Source: a virus. From it: a stretch of DNA of 47,226 bases. The DNA lies in the IMG/VR virus record IMGVR_UViG_3300022074_000082, positions 1 through 47,226 of that record. One strand, 5' to 3'. Every line of letters begins with the position of its first letter. Position 1 is the stretch's first letter. Below the pieces are notes generated by a model. It had not been told where the DNA came from. It saw only the letters and a list, made by a program, of their open reading frames with translations, and searched no databases. Shown here one piece after another: positions 25,307-31,077 of this stretch. The position numbers and the translations under genes are program-made.

Positions 25307-25990
25307 TTAATACTTCTTTACTTTCTCAACGATAGTGTCTGTCGTGCCATGTTGATAGCACAACAGACAATCCTTACACTTTTGACCTGTACAATTCTGA
25401 TCGTCAACATACTCATCTTCTAACACATTATTGAATGTCTTGTCAAAGTGCTTGGGTGGTTTGCTCAAGATCGTACCTACTTTTGGATTACTGTAAATAA
25501 TAATAAGGTTTTTAGGTTTATCTCTTGAGTCAAAAAATGGTTTAATAATATCTGTACGTTTAGTCCACAAGGCGAATATGCAATGTGGGTTGTGTTCTGC
25601 AATACGACAATAGTTCTCTATGTGTGTAAACTTATTATATCTCTTGATAACTTTGCCCTTTGAGTCCACAGTCTCAGTACGTAATTCGCCATGTGCATCA
25701 AGTCTTTTGTATGCCACAAGATACGTAGGTATATTACTGCGTTCAAGCAATCGTTCTGCTAAATGCTCATTGCGAGATAATGCAGGTTGCATATTCTTGC
25801 GATAAGAACCAAGCATGACGTGACTATAGCAAACACCACAGATGTCAACGACTTTACCTGCCTTGTCATTTTTAGCTTTGGCTTTGATGTATCTGTCGTA
25901 GCAGAAGCCATTGGTAACTGTATTGTCGCTAATAGCAGTCAAAGACTCAAGTTTGCCTGTCATCTTTGATACGTGTATATCTTGTAACAT
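25307..25990 (-). CDS. Cysteine-rich phage protein, Gp88-like
   Basis: 227 aa from the ATG at 25990 (GGAG six bases upstream; 26002 is an alternative). It carries Cys clusters at the N-terminal part (FCYDR and CGVCYS) and near the C-terminus (C-T-G-Q-K-C-K-D-C-L-L-C-Y-Q-H-G), with a middle like IFALWTKRTDIIKPFF. This spacing recalls the Gp88 family of phage proteins, which may bind a metal or Fe-S cluster; their function is unknown. The resemblance was judged by eye. Confidence 0.55.
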   Translation of the reverse strand: MLQDIHVSKMTGKLESLTAISDNTVTNGFCYDRYIKAKAKNDKAGKVVDICGVCYSHVMLGSYRKNMQPALSRNEHLAERLLERSNIPTYLVAYKRLDAHGELRTETVDSKGKVIKRYNKFTHIENYCRIAEHNPHCIFALWTKRTDIIKPFFDSRDKPKNLIIIYSNPKVGTILSKPPKHFDKTFNNVLEDEYVDDQNCTGQKCKDCLLCYQHGTTDTIVEKVKKY

Positions 25991-26065
25991 ATGTAACTCC
26001 ATAAGTAATAGTTAAAATTTAAGTAGGCAGTTTTACAAGATGCCTAGCTTCTCCTCTCGTTGTGT

Positions 26066-26080
26066 GTCCCAACTTGGGAC
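26066..26080 (-). repeat. 15-bp interspersed repeat, before Gp88-like gene
   Basis: Exact GTCCCAACTTGGGAC in the 96-bp gap between the 108-aa gene (ending at 26087) and the Gp88-like gene (starting at 25990). It is 6 nt past the stop of the former. Confidence 0.95.
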
Positions 26081-26086
26081 TTTTGG

Positions 26087-26413
26087 TTATGCTACCAACT
26101 TCTGTGCTAGTCTAGACTTGAAAGCAACATACCAATTCTGCGTAACTCTAGGCTTACCACGTCTATCATAAGCATGGAATGATGAGAACTTAGAACCAAA
26201 GTTGAATCTGATTAAAGGCTCACCTGACTTGCCACCATTACCCTTGCTAACAAACCAACCCTTGACTTTGATTCTATTCTTATCGCCTTGATATCTAAAA
26301 GGCTTGTACCCTTTAAGTTTAAGATAAGTTAAAGTTAAAAGGATTCGTATAGGTGTGAAGCCACCCTCTATAACTTGACCTTTTGCGATATCGTTAAAAT
26401 TGATAATAAACAT
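26087..26413 (-). CDS. Hypothetical basic protein (108 aa)
   Basis: 108 aa with ribosome site AAAGGAG. Basic, with a beta-rich C-terminal half (KVKGWFVSKGNGGKSGEPL; FGSKFSSFHAYDRRGK). It is the first gene after the 26457-26485 promoter. No family recognised. Confidence 0.65.
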   Translation of the reverse strand: MFIINFNDIAKGQVIEGGFTPIRILLTLTYLKLKGYKPFRYQGDKNRIKVKGWFVSKGNGGKSGEPLIRFNFGSKFSSFHAYDRRGKPRVTQNWYVAFKSRLAQKLVA

Positions 26414-26456
26414 ATAGAAATCTCCTTTGTTAAATGTTAATGTTTATCTTGCTTAC

Positions 26457-26485
26457 ACCCTACCATAGGATATAAGAGGTGTCAA
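26457..26485 (-). promoter_or_regulatory. Promoter-like element with repeat half-site
   Basis: Minus strand: TTGACA (26485-26480), 17-bp spacer, TAGGGT (26462-26457). The -10 is weak, but the surroundings copy the promoter at 27175-27202: both have ATGTCCCATTTGACA around the -35 (15 bases) and GTGTAAGCA after the -10. The upstream GTCCC is a half-site of the 15-bp repeat. Confidence 0.5.
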
Positions 26486-26493
26486 ATGGGACA

Positions 26494-26658
26494 TCATATT
26501 CTCAATAATGTATATACTGCACCACCTAATCCGAGTACACCCACTGTATATATAGCGATTGGTATCAGTCCTACGTTGTATAACATATCATTACCCATGA
26601 TAATTACAACGATTACAGATACGATTAATAAAGTTATTCCACCTAATTTTTCTAACAT
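26494..26658 (-). CDS. Small two-pass membrane protein (54 aa)
   Basis: 54 aa from the ATG at 26658 (GGGGAG eight bases upstream). Two hydrophobic helices (LGGITLLIVSVIVVIIMG and VGLIPIAIYTVGVLGLGGAV). The opposite strand is also open here, but it has no ribosome site and poor composition, so the minus strand was chosen. Confidence 0.55.
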   Translation of the reverse strand: MLEKLGGITLLIVSVIVVIIMGNDMLYNVGLIPIAIYTVGVLGLGGAVYTLLRI

Positions 26659-26672
26659 TAGTTCTCTCCCCA

Positions 26673-26789
26673 TCAATCATTAGTTTTATTATAAAATTCT
26701 CTTAACTCTTTTTGCATCTCTTTTGGTAGACTATCCCACCAAGACATTAAGATACTGTCTAGCAGTCTATATTTATCTTTAATTTTCAT
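26673..26789 (-). CDS. Small hypothetical protein (38 aa)
   Basis: 38 aa preceded by AGGAGAAGTAA. Helical, with a Trp pair (LMSWWDSLPKEMQKELREF). It starts one base before the stop codon region of the next gene upstream. Function unknown. Confidence 0.55.
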   Translation of the reverse strand: MKIKDKYRLLDSILMSWWDSLPKEMQKELREFYNKTND

Positions 26790-27104
26790 TTACTTCTCCT
26801 CAGTTGTTGGAGTCCCAACTTGGGACATTTGCTTTGCTCGTTGCTCTTTAATAAATGCCCTAGCTTTAGCTAACACACTTCGTCTATGCTCATCACGTTT
26901 AGCCATAAGGTAATCATGCATGGCATTATCACTACCCAATGCACCACTAATCATGATAGGGTACATATCTATGGTCTGCTTACGTTCTGCGTTAGGTGTG
27001 AAGTCCCAAGATGATCTAAGGGTTTTCGTGTACCTAGCAGGGGTTGGCTTCCCATTCTCAAAGGCTAATTTGAGGTAAGCATTCTCGCCTTTAGTAATCG
27101 TCAT
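26790..27104 (-). CDS. Hypothetical early protein with C-terminal SQVGT
   Basis: 104 aa from the ATG at 27104 (AAAGGA five bases upstream). A longer frame to 27134 would begin inside a 15-bp repeat and was not used. The body is basic with no recognised domain (KPTPARYTKTLRSSWDFTP; KAFIKEQ-like helix). The last 12 residues contain SQVGT, encoded by another in-frame copy of the repeat (26812-26826), so the repeat here modifies a C-terminal tail. It lies downstream of the promoter at 27175-27202. Confidence 0.6.
   Translation of the reverse strand: MTITKGENAYLKLAFENGKPTPARYTKTLRSSWDFTPNAERKQTIDMYPIMISGALGSDNAMHDYLMAKRDEHRRSVLAKARAFIKEQRAKQMSQVGTPTTEEK
26812..26826 (-). repeat. 15-bp interspersed repeat, in the 104-aa gene
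   Basis: Exact GTCCCAACTTGGGAC read in frame as SQVGT, within the last 12 codons of the gene. Confidence 0.95.
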
Positions 27105-27117
27105 GTCTATCCTTTCT

Positions 27118-27132
27118 GTCCCAACTTGGGAC
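27118..27132 (-). repeat. 15-bp interspersed repeat, before the 104-aa gene
   Basis: Exact GTCCCAACTTGGGAC, ending 13 nt before the start at 27104 and about 36-50 nt downstream of the expected start of the 27175-27202 promoter. Confidence 0.95.
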
Positions 27133-27174
27133 ATCTAACTCGTTGAAATCAATACCTTTATTCAGTATGCTTAC

Positions 27175-27202
27175 ACTATACCACATACAAAACAAATGTC
27201 AA
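27175..27202 (-). promoter_or_regulatory. Sigma-70-type promoter for the accessory gene block
   Basis: Minus strand: TTGACA (27202-27197), 16-bp spacer, TATAGT (27180-27175). A GTCCC half-site abuts the -35 and a complete 15-bp repeat lies 14 bp further upstream. It is the first promoter after the 27329-27360 terminator and probably drives the small genes to its left. Confidence 0.7.
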
Positions 27203-27215
27203 ATGGGACATGTAA

Positions 27216-27230
27216 GTCCCAACTTGGGAC
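27216..27230 (-). repeat. 15-bp interspersed repeat, upstream of a promoter
   Basis: Exact GTCCCAACTTGGGAC, 13 bp upstream of the -35 box of the promoter at 27175-27202. Confidence 0.95.
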
Positions 27231-27236
27231 ACTTAA

Positions 27237-27304
27237 TCTATAACCTATAACCTACATACTACTGTCATCATCTATAACCTATAGCCTACAACCTACTATC
27301 ATAA
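27237..27304. repeat. Tandem 34-bp repeat made of AACCTAT-like heptads
   Basis: Two diverged tandem units (27237-27270 and 27271-27304) each begin TCTATAACCTATA and contain several copies of a TAACCTA/TAGCCTA heptad. The repeat lies between the terminator and the leftward promoter and is followed by a 14-bp palindrome. It is iteron- or operator-like in form. Confidence 0.7.
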
Positions 27305-27311
27305 TTATGAT
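27298..27311. repeat. 14-bp perfect palindrome ATCATAATTATGAT
   Basis: A perfect inverted repeat in the non-coding gap between the tandem heptads and the terminator. It could be a protein-binding site; it is AT-rich, so chance is possible. Confidence 0.5.
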
Positions 27312-27328
27312 GGACAGAATTTAGGCAC

Positions 27329-27360
27329 AAAAAAAATCCCAAGCCATTTCTGACTTGGGA
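27329..27360 (-). terminator. Rho-independent terminator after the first leftward gene
   Basis: On the minus strand, TCCCAAG, a 10-nt loop and CTTGGGA are followed at once by eight T. It is 14 bp beyond the stop of the 202-aa gene. Six of the seven bases of each arm match the arms of the 15-bp repeat. Confidence 0.85.
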
Positions 27361-27374
27361 CTTGATCTTATTTT

Positions 27375-27983
27375 TTATGATGCTTTTTTTGCAACTTGAT
27401 CTATTGAGTAATCGGATATTTTTTGAGCTTCTTCACTTGAAGCAAAATCTATAAGTGAAAGTAAATCTTCACCAAATTCTGCAACCCAAATATCTGCAAA
27501 GTTTTTAAGTACATCTTCTTTAGTTCTAGGTGCAGAAGGTGTTTCTTCTGATGTCCCAACTTGGGACTTATCATTTTCAGAATTATCATTTTCAGACTTA
27601 GAAGGTGCAGGGTTAAAGTATGCATTAGTTTTTGAAACAACCCCACGTACCCCATTAACTTTTGAAGACTTGGCATCTGCAGTTTGTGAAAATTCTACAA
27701 TCTTTTCAATATCTGCAATTATTGATTTGTAAGCACTTGTATCATTTTTGAATTGTCTCTTTTTGATAAGAACTTTTTTACCCTTGGCATTCTTTTTGAA
27801 CTCAAACATAGCCTTGTAACCATTCTCAAAAAGTTCTTCATTAGATGAAGATGTCAATTCTACACAAGCCATATACGTTGCACTATCTACACCCTTGGAT
27901 AAATCCTTAAAGATGTCATTATTAAGTCTATTAGTTCTAGTAACATAAAGAGAAATAAAAGTATTTGCATTTAAGTTTGTCAT
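27375..27983 (-). CDS. First leftward early protein, unknown
   Basis: 202 aa. Residues 1-125 look folded (mixed alpha/beta with basic strands, KKVLIKKRQF). Residues about 126-155 are a low-complexity Ser/Asn/Glu/Pro linker that contains SQVGT (140-144) from an in-frame 15-bp repeat. A helical C-terminal segment follows. The gene has its own promoter and its own strong terminator, so it forms a separate transcription unit and is probably abundantly expressed early after infection. No family recognised. Confidence 0.7.
   Translation of the reverse strand: MTNLNANTFISLYVTRTNRLNNDIFKDLSKGVDSATYMACVELTSSSNEELFENGYKAMFEFKKNAKGKKVLIKKRQFKNDTSAYKSIIADIEKIVEFSQTADAKSSKVNGVRGVVSKTNAYFNPAPSKSENDNSENDKSQVGTSEETPSAPRTKEDVLKNFADIWVAEFGEDLLSLIDFASSEEAQKISDYSIDQVAKKAS
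27553..27567 (-). repeat. 15-bp interspersed repeat, in the 202-aa gene
   Basis: Exact GTCCCAACTTGGGAC read in frame as SQVGT within a disordered linker. Confidence 0.95.
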
Positions 27984-28024
27984 GATTTTTACCTTTCAAA
28001 GTAAAGTTGTTATTGATGTTTACT

Positions 28025-28052
28025 AGTATGCATGTTTTGAAAGCATTGTCAA
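28025..28052 (-). promoter_or_regulatory. Leftward promoter for the 202-aa early gene
   Basis: Minus strand: TTGACA (28052-28047), 16-bp spacer, CATACT (28030-28025). The -35 is perfect and the -10 partial. A complete 15-bp repeat ends only 2 bp upstream of the -35, so a bound protein would touch RNA polymerase. Confidence 0.5.
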
Positions 28053-28054
28053 AT

Positions 28055-28069
28055 GTCCCAACTTGGGAC
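28055..28069 (-). repeat. 15-bp interspersed repeat, abutting a -35 box
   Basis: Exact GTCCCAACTTGGGAC, 2 bp from the -35 box of the leftward promoter at 28025-28052. Confidence 0.95.
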
Positions 28070-28201
28070 ATGCTCAAACGTATAGTGGAAGCCAAATAGA
28101 TATTTTGGGACATAGCGAAAAGAGAACGAAACAGGAACAAAAGTGTTGGGGTAGGGTATGCATAAAATAAAGAGAATAGGTATCATTTTTTATAATCGTA
28201 A

Positions 28202-28217
28202 TGTTTCACGTGAAACA
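28202..28217. promoter_or_regulatory. parS: Perfect parS-type centromere site
   Basis: TGTTTCACGTGAAACA is a perfect 16-bp palindrome identical to the consensus of chromosomal parS sites bound by ParB, including those of Alphaproteobacteria. It is in non-coding DNA between the divergent operons. No ParA or ParB gene is visible in the window, so host ParB is the likely ligand. Identity to parS is seen directly; function is inferred. Confidence 0.8.
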
Positions 28218-28293
28218 ATTTAGGCAAGTGATACACTAACAGTTGACAATTATATAAAAAATCTAGGGTTTATAAGGGTTTAATGGGTAAAAA

Positions 28294-28308
28294 GTCCCAA
28301 CTTGGGAC
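28294..28308 (-). repeat. 15-bp interspersed repeat, most upstream copy
   Basis: Exact GTCCCAACTTGGGAC in the control region, 77 bp to the right of the parS-type site. Confidence 0.95.
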
Positions 28309-28515
28309 ATAAAAATATTATTTTTCTTGCAGTTTGTCGCATAATATCAAAAAATTGTCTGTTTTCAATGCCACCTGCCACTGCCACTACCCCCCATACA
28401 GTACGCATATACAGATAAATACACAGATAGGTAAAATTAAGTGTTAACCACTACAAGCAAGTGATAAATGCCAACTACCTAGTGCCTTGTTTTTAATGGT
28501 TTTATAAAAGGGGGG

Positions 28516-28544
28516 TTGACAAAACACCAAAACTGCTATATAAT
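28516..28544 (+). promoter_or_regulatory. Perfect sigma-70 consensus promoter, rightward
   Basis: TTGACA (28516-28521), 17-bp spacer, TATAAT (28539-28544): exact consensus in both boxes with optimal spacing. It would start transcription near 28551 into the 70-aa gene and the following small genes. Confidence 0.85.
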
Positions 28545-28675
28545 TATGTATAACAGGTGTACAGGGAAAATGTATACATATAATAATGATATATATAACA
28601 TATAAATGTAATACATTTTAAATGAACCTCCTCCTATATGATTATCCCCGTACTATACAATAATAAGACTTGACA

Positions 28676-28888
28676 ATGAGAAAAAAATCAGTAAAACTAT
28701 ATACACCAGAGAATATGCTGGAAGCATTTTATCATGCTATCCACACAAATACCTTGAATCGTTTACACATACCCCATAGTTCCGTGTTTTATGTTCGTGC
28801 AGCAATAGAAGCGAAGACAGGAAAAAGATATACACTAAAACACGTAGAGAACGCAATGAAAGCAGAGGGAATGTTAAATGATGTTTGA
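28676..28888 (+). CDS. Small protein after the rightward promoter, possibly DNA-binding
   Basis: 70 aa. Basic start (MRKKSVKLYTPENML), then two or three helices (VFYVRAAIEAKTG; LKHVENAMKAEGML) that could form a small helix-turn-helix, but no signature is certain. No clear ribosome site. As the first gene after the perfect promoter in the control region, a regulatory role is possible. This is inference. Confidence 0.6.
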   Translation: MRKKSVKLYTPENMLEAFYHAIHTNTLNRLHIPHSSVFYVRAAIEAKTGKRYTLKHVENAMKAEGMLNDV

Positions 28889-29126
28889 GACATGGGTACT
28901 TGTATGCCTTATTGGTACACAGAATATATGCCATACACTGTCCGATTTACACGGACCTTATGAAACCAAGAAAGAATGTGTGGCACGTGCTTACGAAATA
29001 GCAGTGGACTTGCCAGAACATATGCCAAATTATGTTGCTGTTAAGTATAAATGTATTAAAAGCAAAGAAGACTTAGAAGGTAAGATAAACACAACATGGC
29101 AGCTAAACGAAAAAAGGGTGGATTAA
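28878..29126 (+). CDS. Small exported or membrane-anchored Cys protein
   Basis: 82 aa. A hydrophobic N-terminus (about residues 4-20, WVLVCLIGTQNICHTL) is followed by a domain with ECVARAYEIAVDLPEHMPN and VKYKC. Short hydrophobic starts followed by paired Cys occur in small proteins of many marine phages, including another here at 31706-31888. The Cys pairs could form a disulphide in the periplasm. Function unknown. Its end overlaps the next gene by about 30 bp. Confidence 0.6.
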   Translation: MMFETWVLVCLIGTQNICHTLSDLHGPYETKKECVARAYEIAVDLPEHMPNYVAVKYKCIKSKEDLEGKINTTWQLNEKRVD

Positions 29127-29389
29127 AAGGCTTTACTCAAAAGAGTGGTGATATGCGTTCTACGAAGAGTGGAGCAGGTATGACCAAGAAGGGTGTTGCC
29201 AAGTATCGTAGAGAAAACCCCGGTAGTAAATTAAAAACAGCAGTAACAGAGAAGAAGCCTACAGGTAAAAGAGCAGCTAGACGTAAATCATTTTGTGCTA
29301 GGAGTGCAGGACAGATGAAGAAGTTTCCTAAAGCAGCTAAAAATCCTAATAGTCGTTTACGACAAGCACGAAGAAGATGGAGATGTTAA
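29096..29389 (+). CDS. Small, very basic marine phage protein
   Basis: 97 aa, extremely basic. The conserved-looking end has KKGVAKYRRENPGSKLKTAV and KSFCARSAGQMKKF. I recall this C-terminal block from hypothetical proteins of many marine phages (a DUF6321-like type), but the role is unknown. DNA condensation or virion DNA binding is possible from the charge alone. Confidence 0.7.
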   Translation: MAAKRKKGGLKGFTQKSGDMRSTKSGAGMTKKGVAKYRRENPGSKLKTAVTEKKPTGKRAARRKSFCARSAGQMKKFPKAAKNPNSRLRQARRRWRC

Positions 29390-29390
29390 T

Positions 29391-29924
29391 ATGAGTAGTC
29401 CTGCAAGGAAAAAAGCCGAAGAAAAGGCAATGGAGCTTAAAAAGAAAGTAGGTAAACAACCAAAAAGAATAGTTGGTAAAACTTACGTGACTAAAGAGGG
29501 AGATACTGTATCTGATATAGCAAAGTTAATGGGTACAACTGTTTCTAAAATTAAAGCAGCCAACGCTAGATTAAAAGATGTTAATAAATTACCTAAAGGT
29601 ATAAGATTAAAATTGCCTGTTACTAAAACTGCAGGTAATATTGGAACATTTGATGCAGAATCAAATCCATATAAAGAAGGTGAAAAAGTAAAACTACGTA
29701 TGGGTGGCTCATTAAGACCTGTCCCTAAAGGTGGGGGAGGTAAAGGATTGTCTAAACTTCCTACTCAAGTTAGAAATAAAATGGGTTTTATGAATAAAGG
29801 GTCTCTTGCAACAAAGAAGAAAACTAAAAGCAAAGCTAAAGGTGGCAAGGGCATTATAGTTGTAAGCATAGGTGTAGGTAAAGTTAAACCTAAGAAAAAA
29901 ACTAAAGCAAAAAAGAAGACATGA
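29391..29924 (+). CDS. LysM-domain protein with basic tail
   Basis: 177 aa. Residues about 25-75 match a LysM fold: TYVTKEGDTVSDIAKLMGTT, KIKAANARLKD and a closing LPKGIRLKLP. LysM binds N-acetylglucosamine polymers such as peptidoglycan. The rest is Gly/Lys-rich, ending in a Lys-rich tail (KPKKKTKAKKK). It may help a lysis or virion protein contact the cell wall. The stop overlaps the next start (ATGA). Confidence 0.8.
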   Translation: MSSPARKKAEEKAMELKKKVGKQPKRIVGKTYVTKEGDTVSDIAKLMGTTVSKIKAANARLKDVNKLPKGIRLKLPVTKTAGNIGTFDAESNPYKEGEKVKLRMGGSLRPVPKGGGGKGLSKLPTQVRNKMGFMNKGSLATKKKTKSKAKGGKGIIVVSIGVGKVKPKKKTKAKKKT

Positions 29925-30181
29925 TCTCTCGTAACTATGCTTCTGAATACAGAAAGTATCAAAAGCAACAGAAACAAAAGAAAGACAGAGCTAGTAGGAA
30001 CGCAGCTAGACGTGTCATGCTTAAAAAGGGTAAAGTTACCAAAGGGGATGGCAAAGATGTCTCCCATAAGAATGGGAATCCTAGAGACAATAGACCCAAG
30101 AATCTTACTGTAGAAAGACGCAGTAAGAATAGAAGTTATCGCAGAACTAGGACTGCAGGTAAACTTCATAGAACTGCATAG
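29921..30181 (+). CDS. Small basic protein with HNH-like core
   Basis: 86 aa, strongly basic. The segment DVSHKNGNPRDNRPKNL resembles the His-Asn-rich centre of small HNH endonucleases (H-x-N-G-x(3)-D-N-R), but the flanking Cys residues of the fold are missing. Possibly a nickase helping packaging, or a degenerate relative. It precedes the Met-Lys-Gly-Gly repeat protein. Confidence 0.6.
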   Translation: MISRNYASEYRKYQKQQKQKKDRASRNAARRVMLKKGKVTKGDGKDVSHKNGNPRDNRPKNLTVERRSKNRSYRRTRTAGKLHRTA

Positions 30182-30196
30182 AAGGAGACAACAATT

Positions 30197-30367
30197 ATGC
30201 CGATGCATGGTAAAAAGAAATCAAAGATGATGAACAAAGGTGGTGCTACCAAGAAGTCTAAAATGATGAATAAAGGTGGAGCTATGAAAAAAACAAAGTA
30301 TATGGCTAAAGGTGGCATGAAAAAGACTATGGGTTATGCCCGAGGTGGAGCAGCTAGACGTAAGTAA
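30197..30367 (+). CDS. Small K-M-N-K-G-G repeat protein (56 aa)
   Basis: 56 aa with ribosome site AAGGAGACAACAATT. It is made of near-tandem units: KSKMMNKGGA twice, then KYMAKGGMKK and YARGGAARRK. The KGG or RGG unit recurs in at least two large virion-type proteins of this genome (residues 51-65 of the 819-aa protein; several sites and the C-terminus of the 1164-aa protein). The stop overlaps the next start (TAATG). Function unknown. Confidence 0.7.
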   Translation: MPMHGKKKSKMMNKGGATKKSKMMNKGGAMKKTKYMAKGGMKKTMGYARGGAARRK

Positions 30368-31077
30368 TGTCCTACCTCATTAGTAACATCCCACACTTCA
30401 AGTGTTGGGTGCGAAGAGAGTTCACTTGTAATCACCAACAATATCATGGTGAGTTCCTTCATGCGTTAGCTTTTGCAGTCAATACCATACCCGATAGGTC
30501 ATTGAGCTTCCAAGTTGTATTCACAGGTTGTACAGAAGATGAGAATGTACATGGTGGTGCAATGTGGGCAAGAATGCCAATACAGGCACTTGTAGCAGAT
30601 ATACCTGTAGATGAATGGGCAGAACCAATGGAAGACCATATATGTCAACCTTGGGATTGTGAAGCTAGAAACCATAGTGTCATTGTCATGGATAGAGTCA
30701 GTTCTTCCCCTTGGCTCTGTAAAATAGACAATGCATTTTATACTGCGAAGTATTTATTCACAGTAGATTATACCGATAGCGAAATAGCAGATGACCCTGC
30801 ACAACACAAACAATCACACGTGATGTATTTGTTAGATGCAGGTGAGTGGACAGGTAACATTGTAGCATTACCAAATAACAGGGTAAGAGCAACAAGTCCT
30901 GCATTATGGGTTACAGGAGAAGGTGCTCCTGACTTTGCTCCTTCACAGTGGTTACACTCTGCAGAAGCACATGAGTCTTACCTAGACCCCTTTACAACAT
31001 TTAACAATCTATACGAGGACAGAAGTGGCAGTAAAAAAAGCAAAAGCAACAATAAAAAAAGTAGCAGGAAAACTTAA
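30367..31077 (+). CDS. Conserved hypothetical protein (236 aa)
   Basis: 236 aa with a folded, Trp-, Cys- and His-rich body (about 1-215; HICQPWDCEARNHSVIVMD is one block) and a Lys/Ser-rich tail. I recall similar proteins in marine podoviruses and cyanophages only as conserved hypotheticals. Its end overlaps the next gene by about 50 bp in another frame. Function unknown. Confidence 0.65.
   Translation: MSYLISNIPHFKCWVRREFTCNHQQYHGEFLHALAFAVNTIPDRSLSFQVVFTGCTEDENVHGGAMWARMPIQALVADIPVDEWAEPMEDHICQPWDCEARNHSVIVMDRVSSSPWLCKIDNAFYTAKYLFTVDYTDSEIADDPAQHKQSHVMYLLDAGEWTGNIVALPNNRVRATSPALWVTGEGAPDFAPSQWLHSAEAHESYLDPFTTFNNLYEDRSGSKKSKSNNKKSSRKT

Larger units (their letters stand above)
27984..28675. 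other. Divergent non-coding control region
   Basis: The only gene-free stretch over 300 bp. It separates the leftward early block from the rightward genes. It holds two copies of the 15-bp repeat, a leftward promoter, a perfect parS-type palindrome, a perfect rightward promoter and very AT-rich DNA (28560-28620). GCAAGTGATA occurs twice (about 28226 and 28456). It is the natural candidate for the regulatory switch and possibly the replication origin (inference). Confidence 0.7.

Noticed and set aside
26486-26683. Rightward 65-aa frame opposite the small membrane protein
   Set aside because: No ribosome site, and it lies opposite a leftward gene with good signals.
27105-27134. Start of the 104-aa gene at 27134 (MSQVGT...)
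   Set aside because: This start lies in a repeat copy; AAAGGA precedes the ATG at 27104.
27937-28140. Leftward 67-aa frame overlapping the start of the 202-aa gene
   Set aside because: No ribosome site, unlikely composition, reads through the promoter and repeat; considered a shadow.
28243-28270. TTGACA at 28243 as another rightward promoter
   Set aside because: No acceptable -10 box at 15-19 bp.
28571-28640. A 20-25 codon leftward frame after AGGAGGAGG (about 28632) in the control region
   Set aside because: Although the ribosome site is strong, the frame is a short run of Tyr, Ile and Leu from AT-rich DNA and overlaps the perfect rightward promoter.
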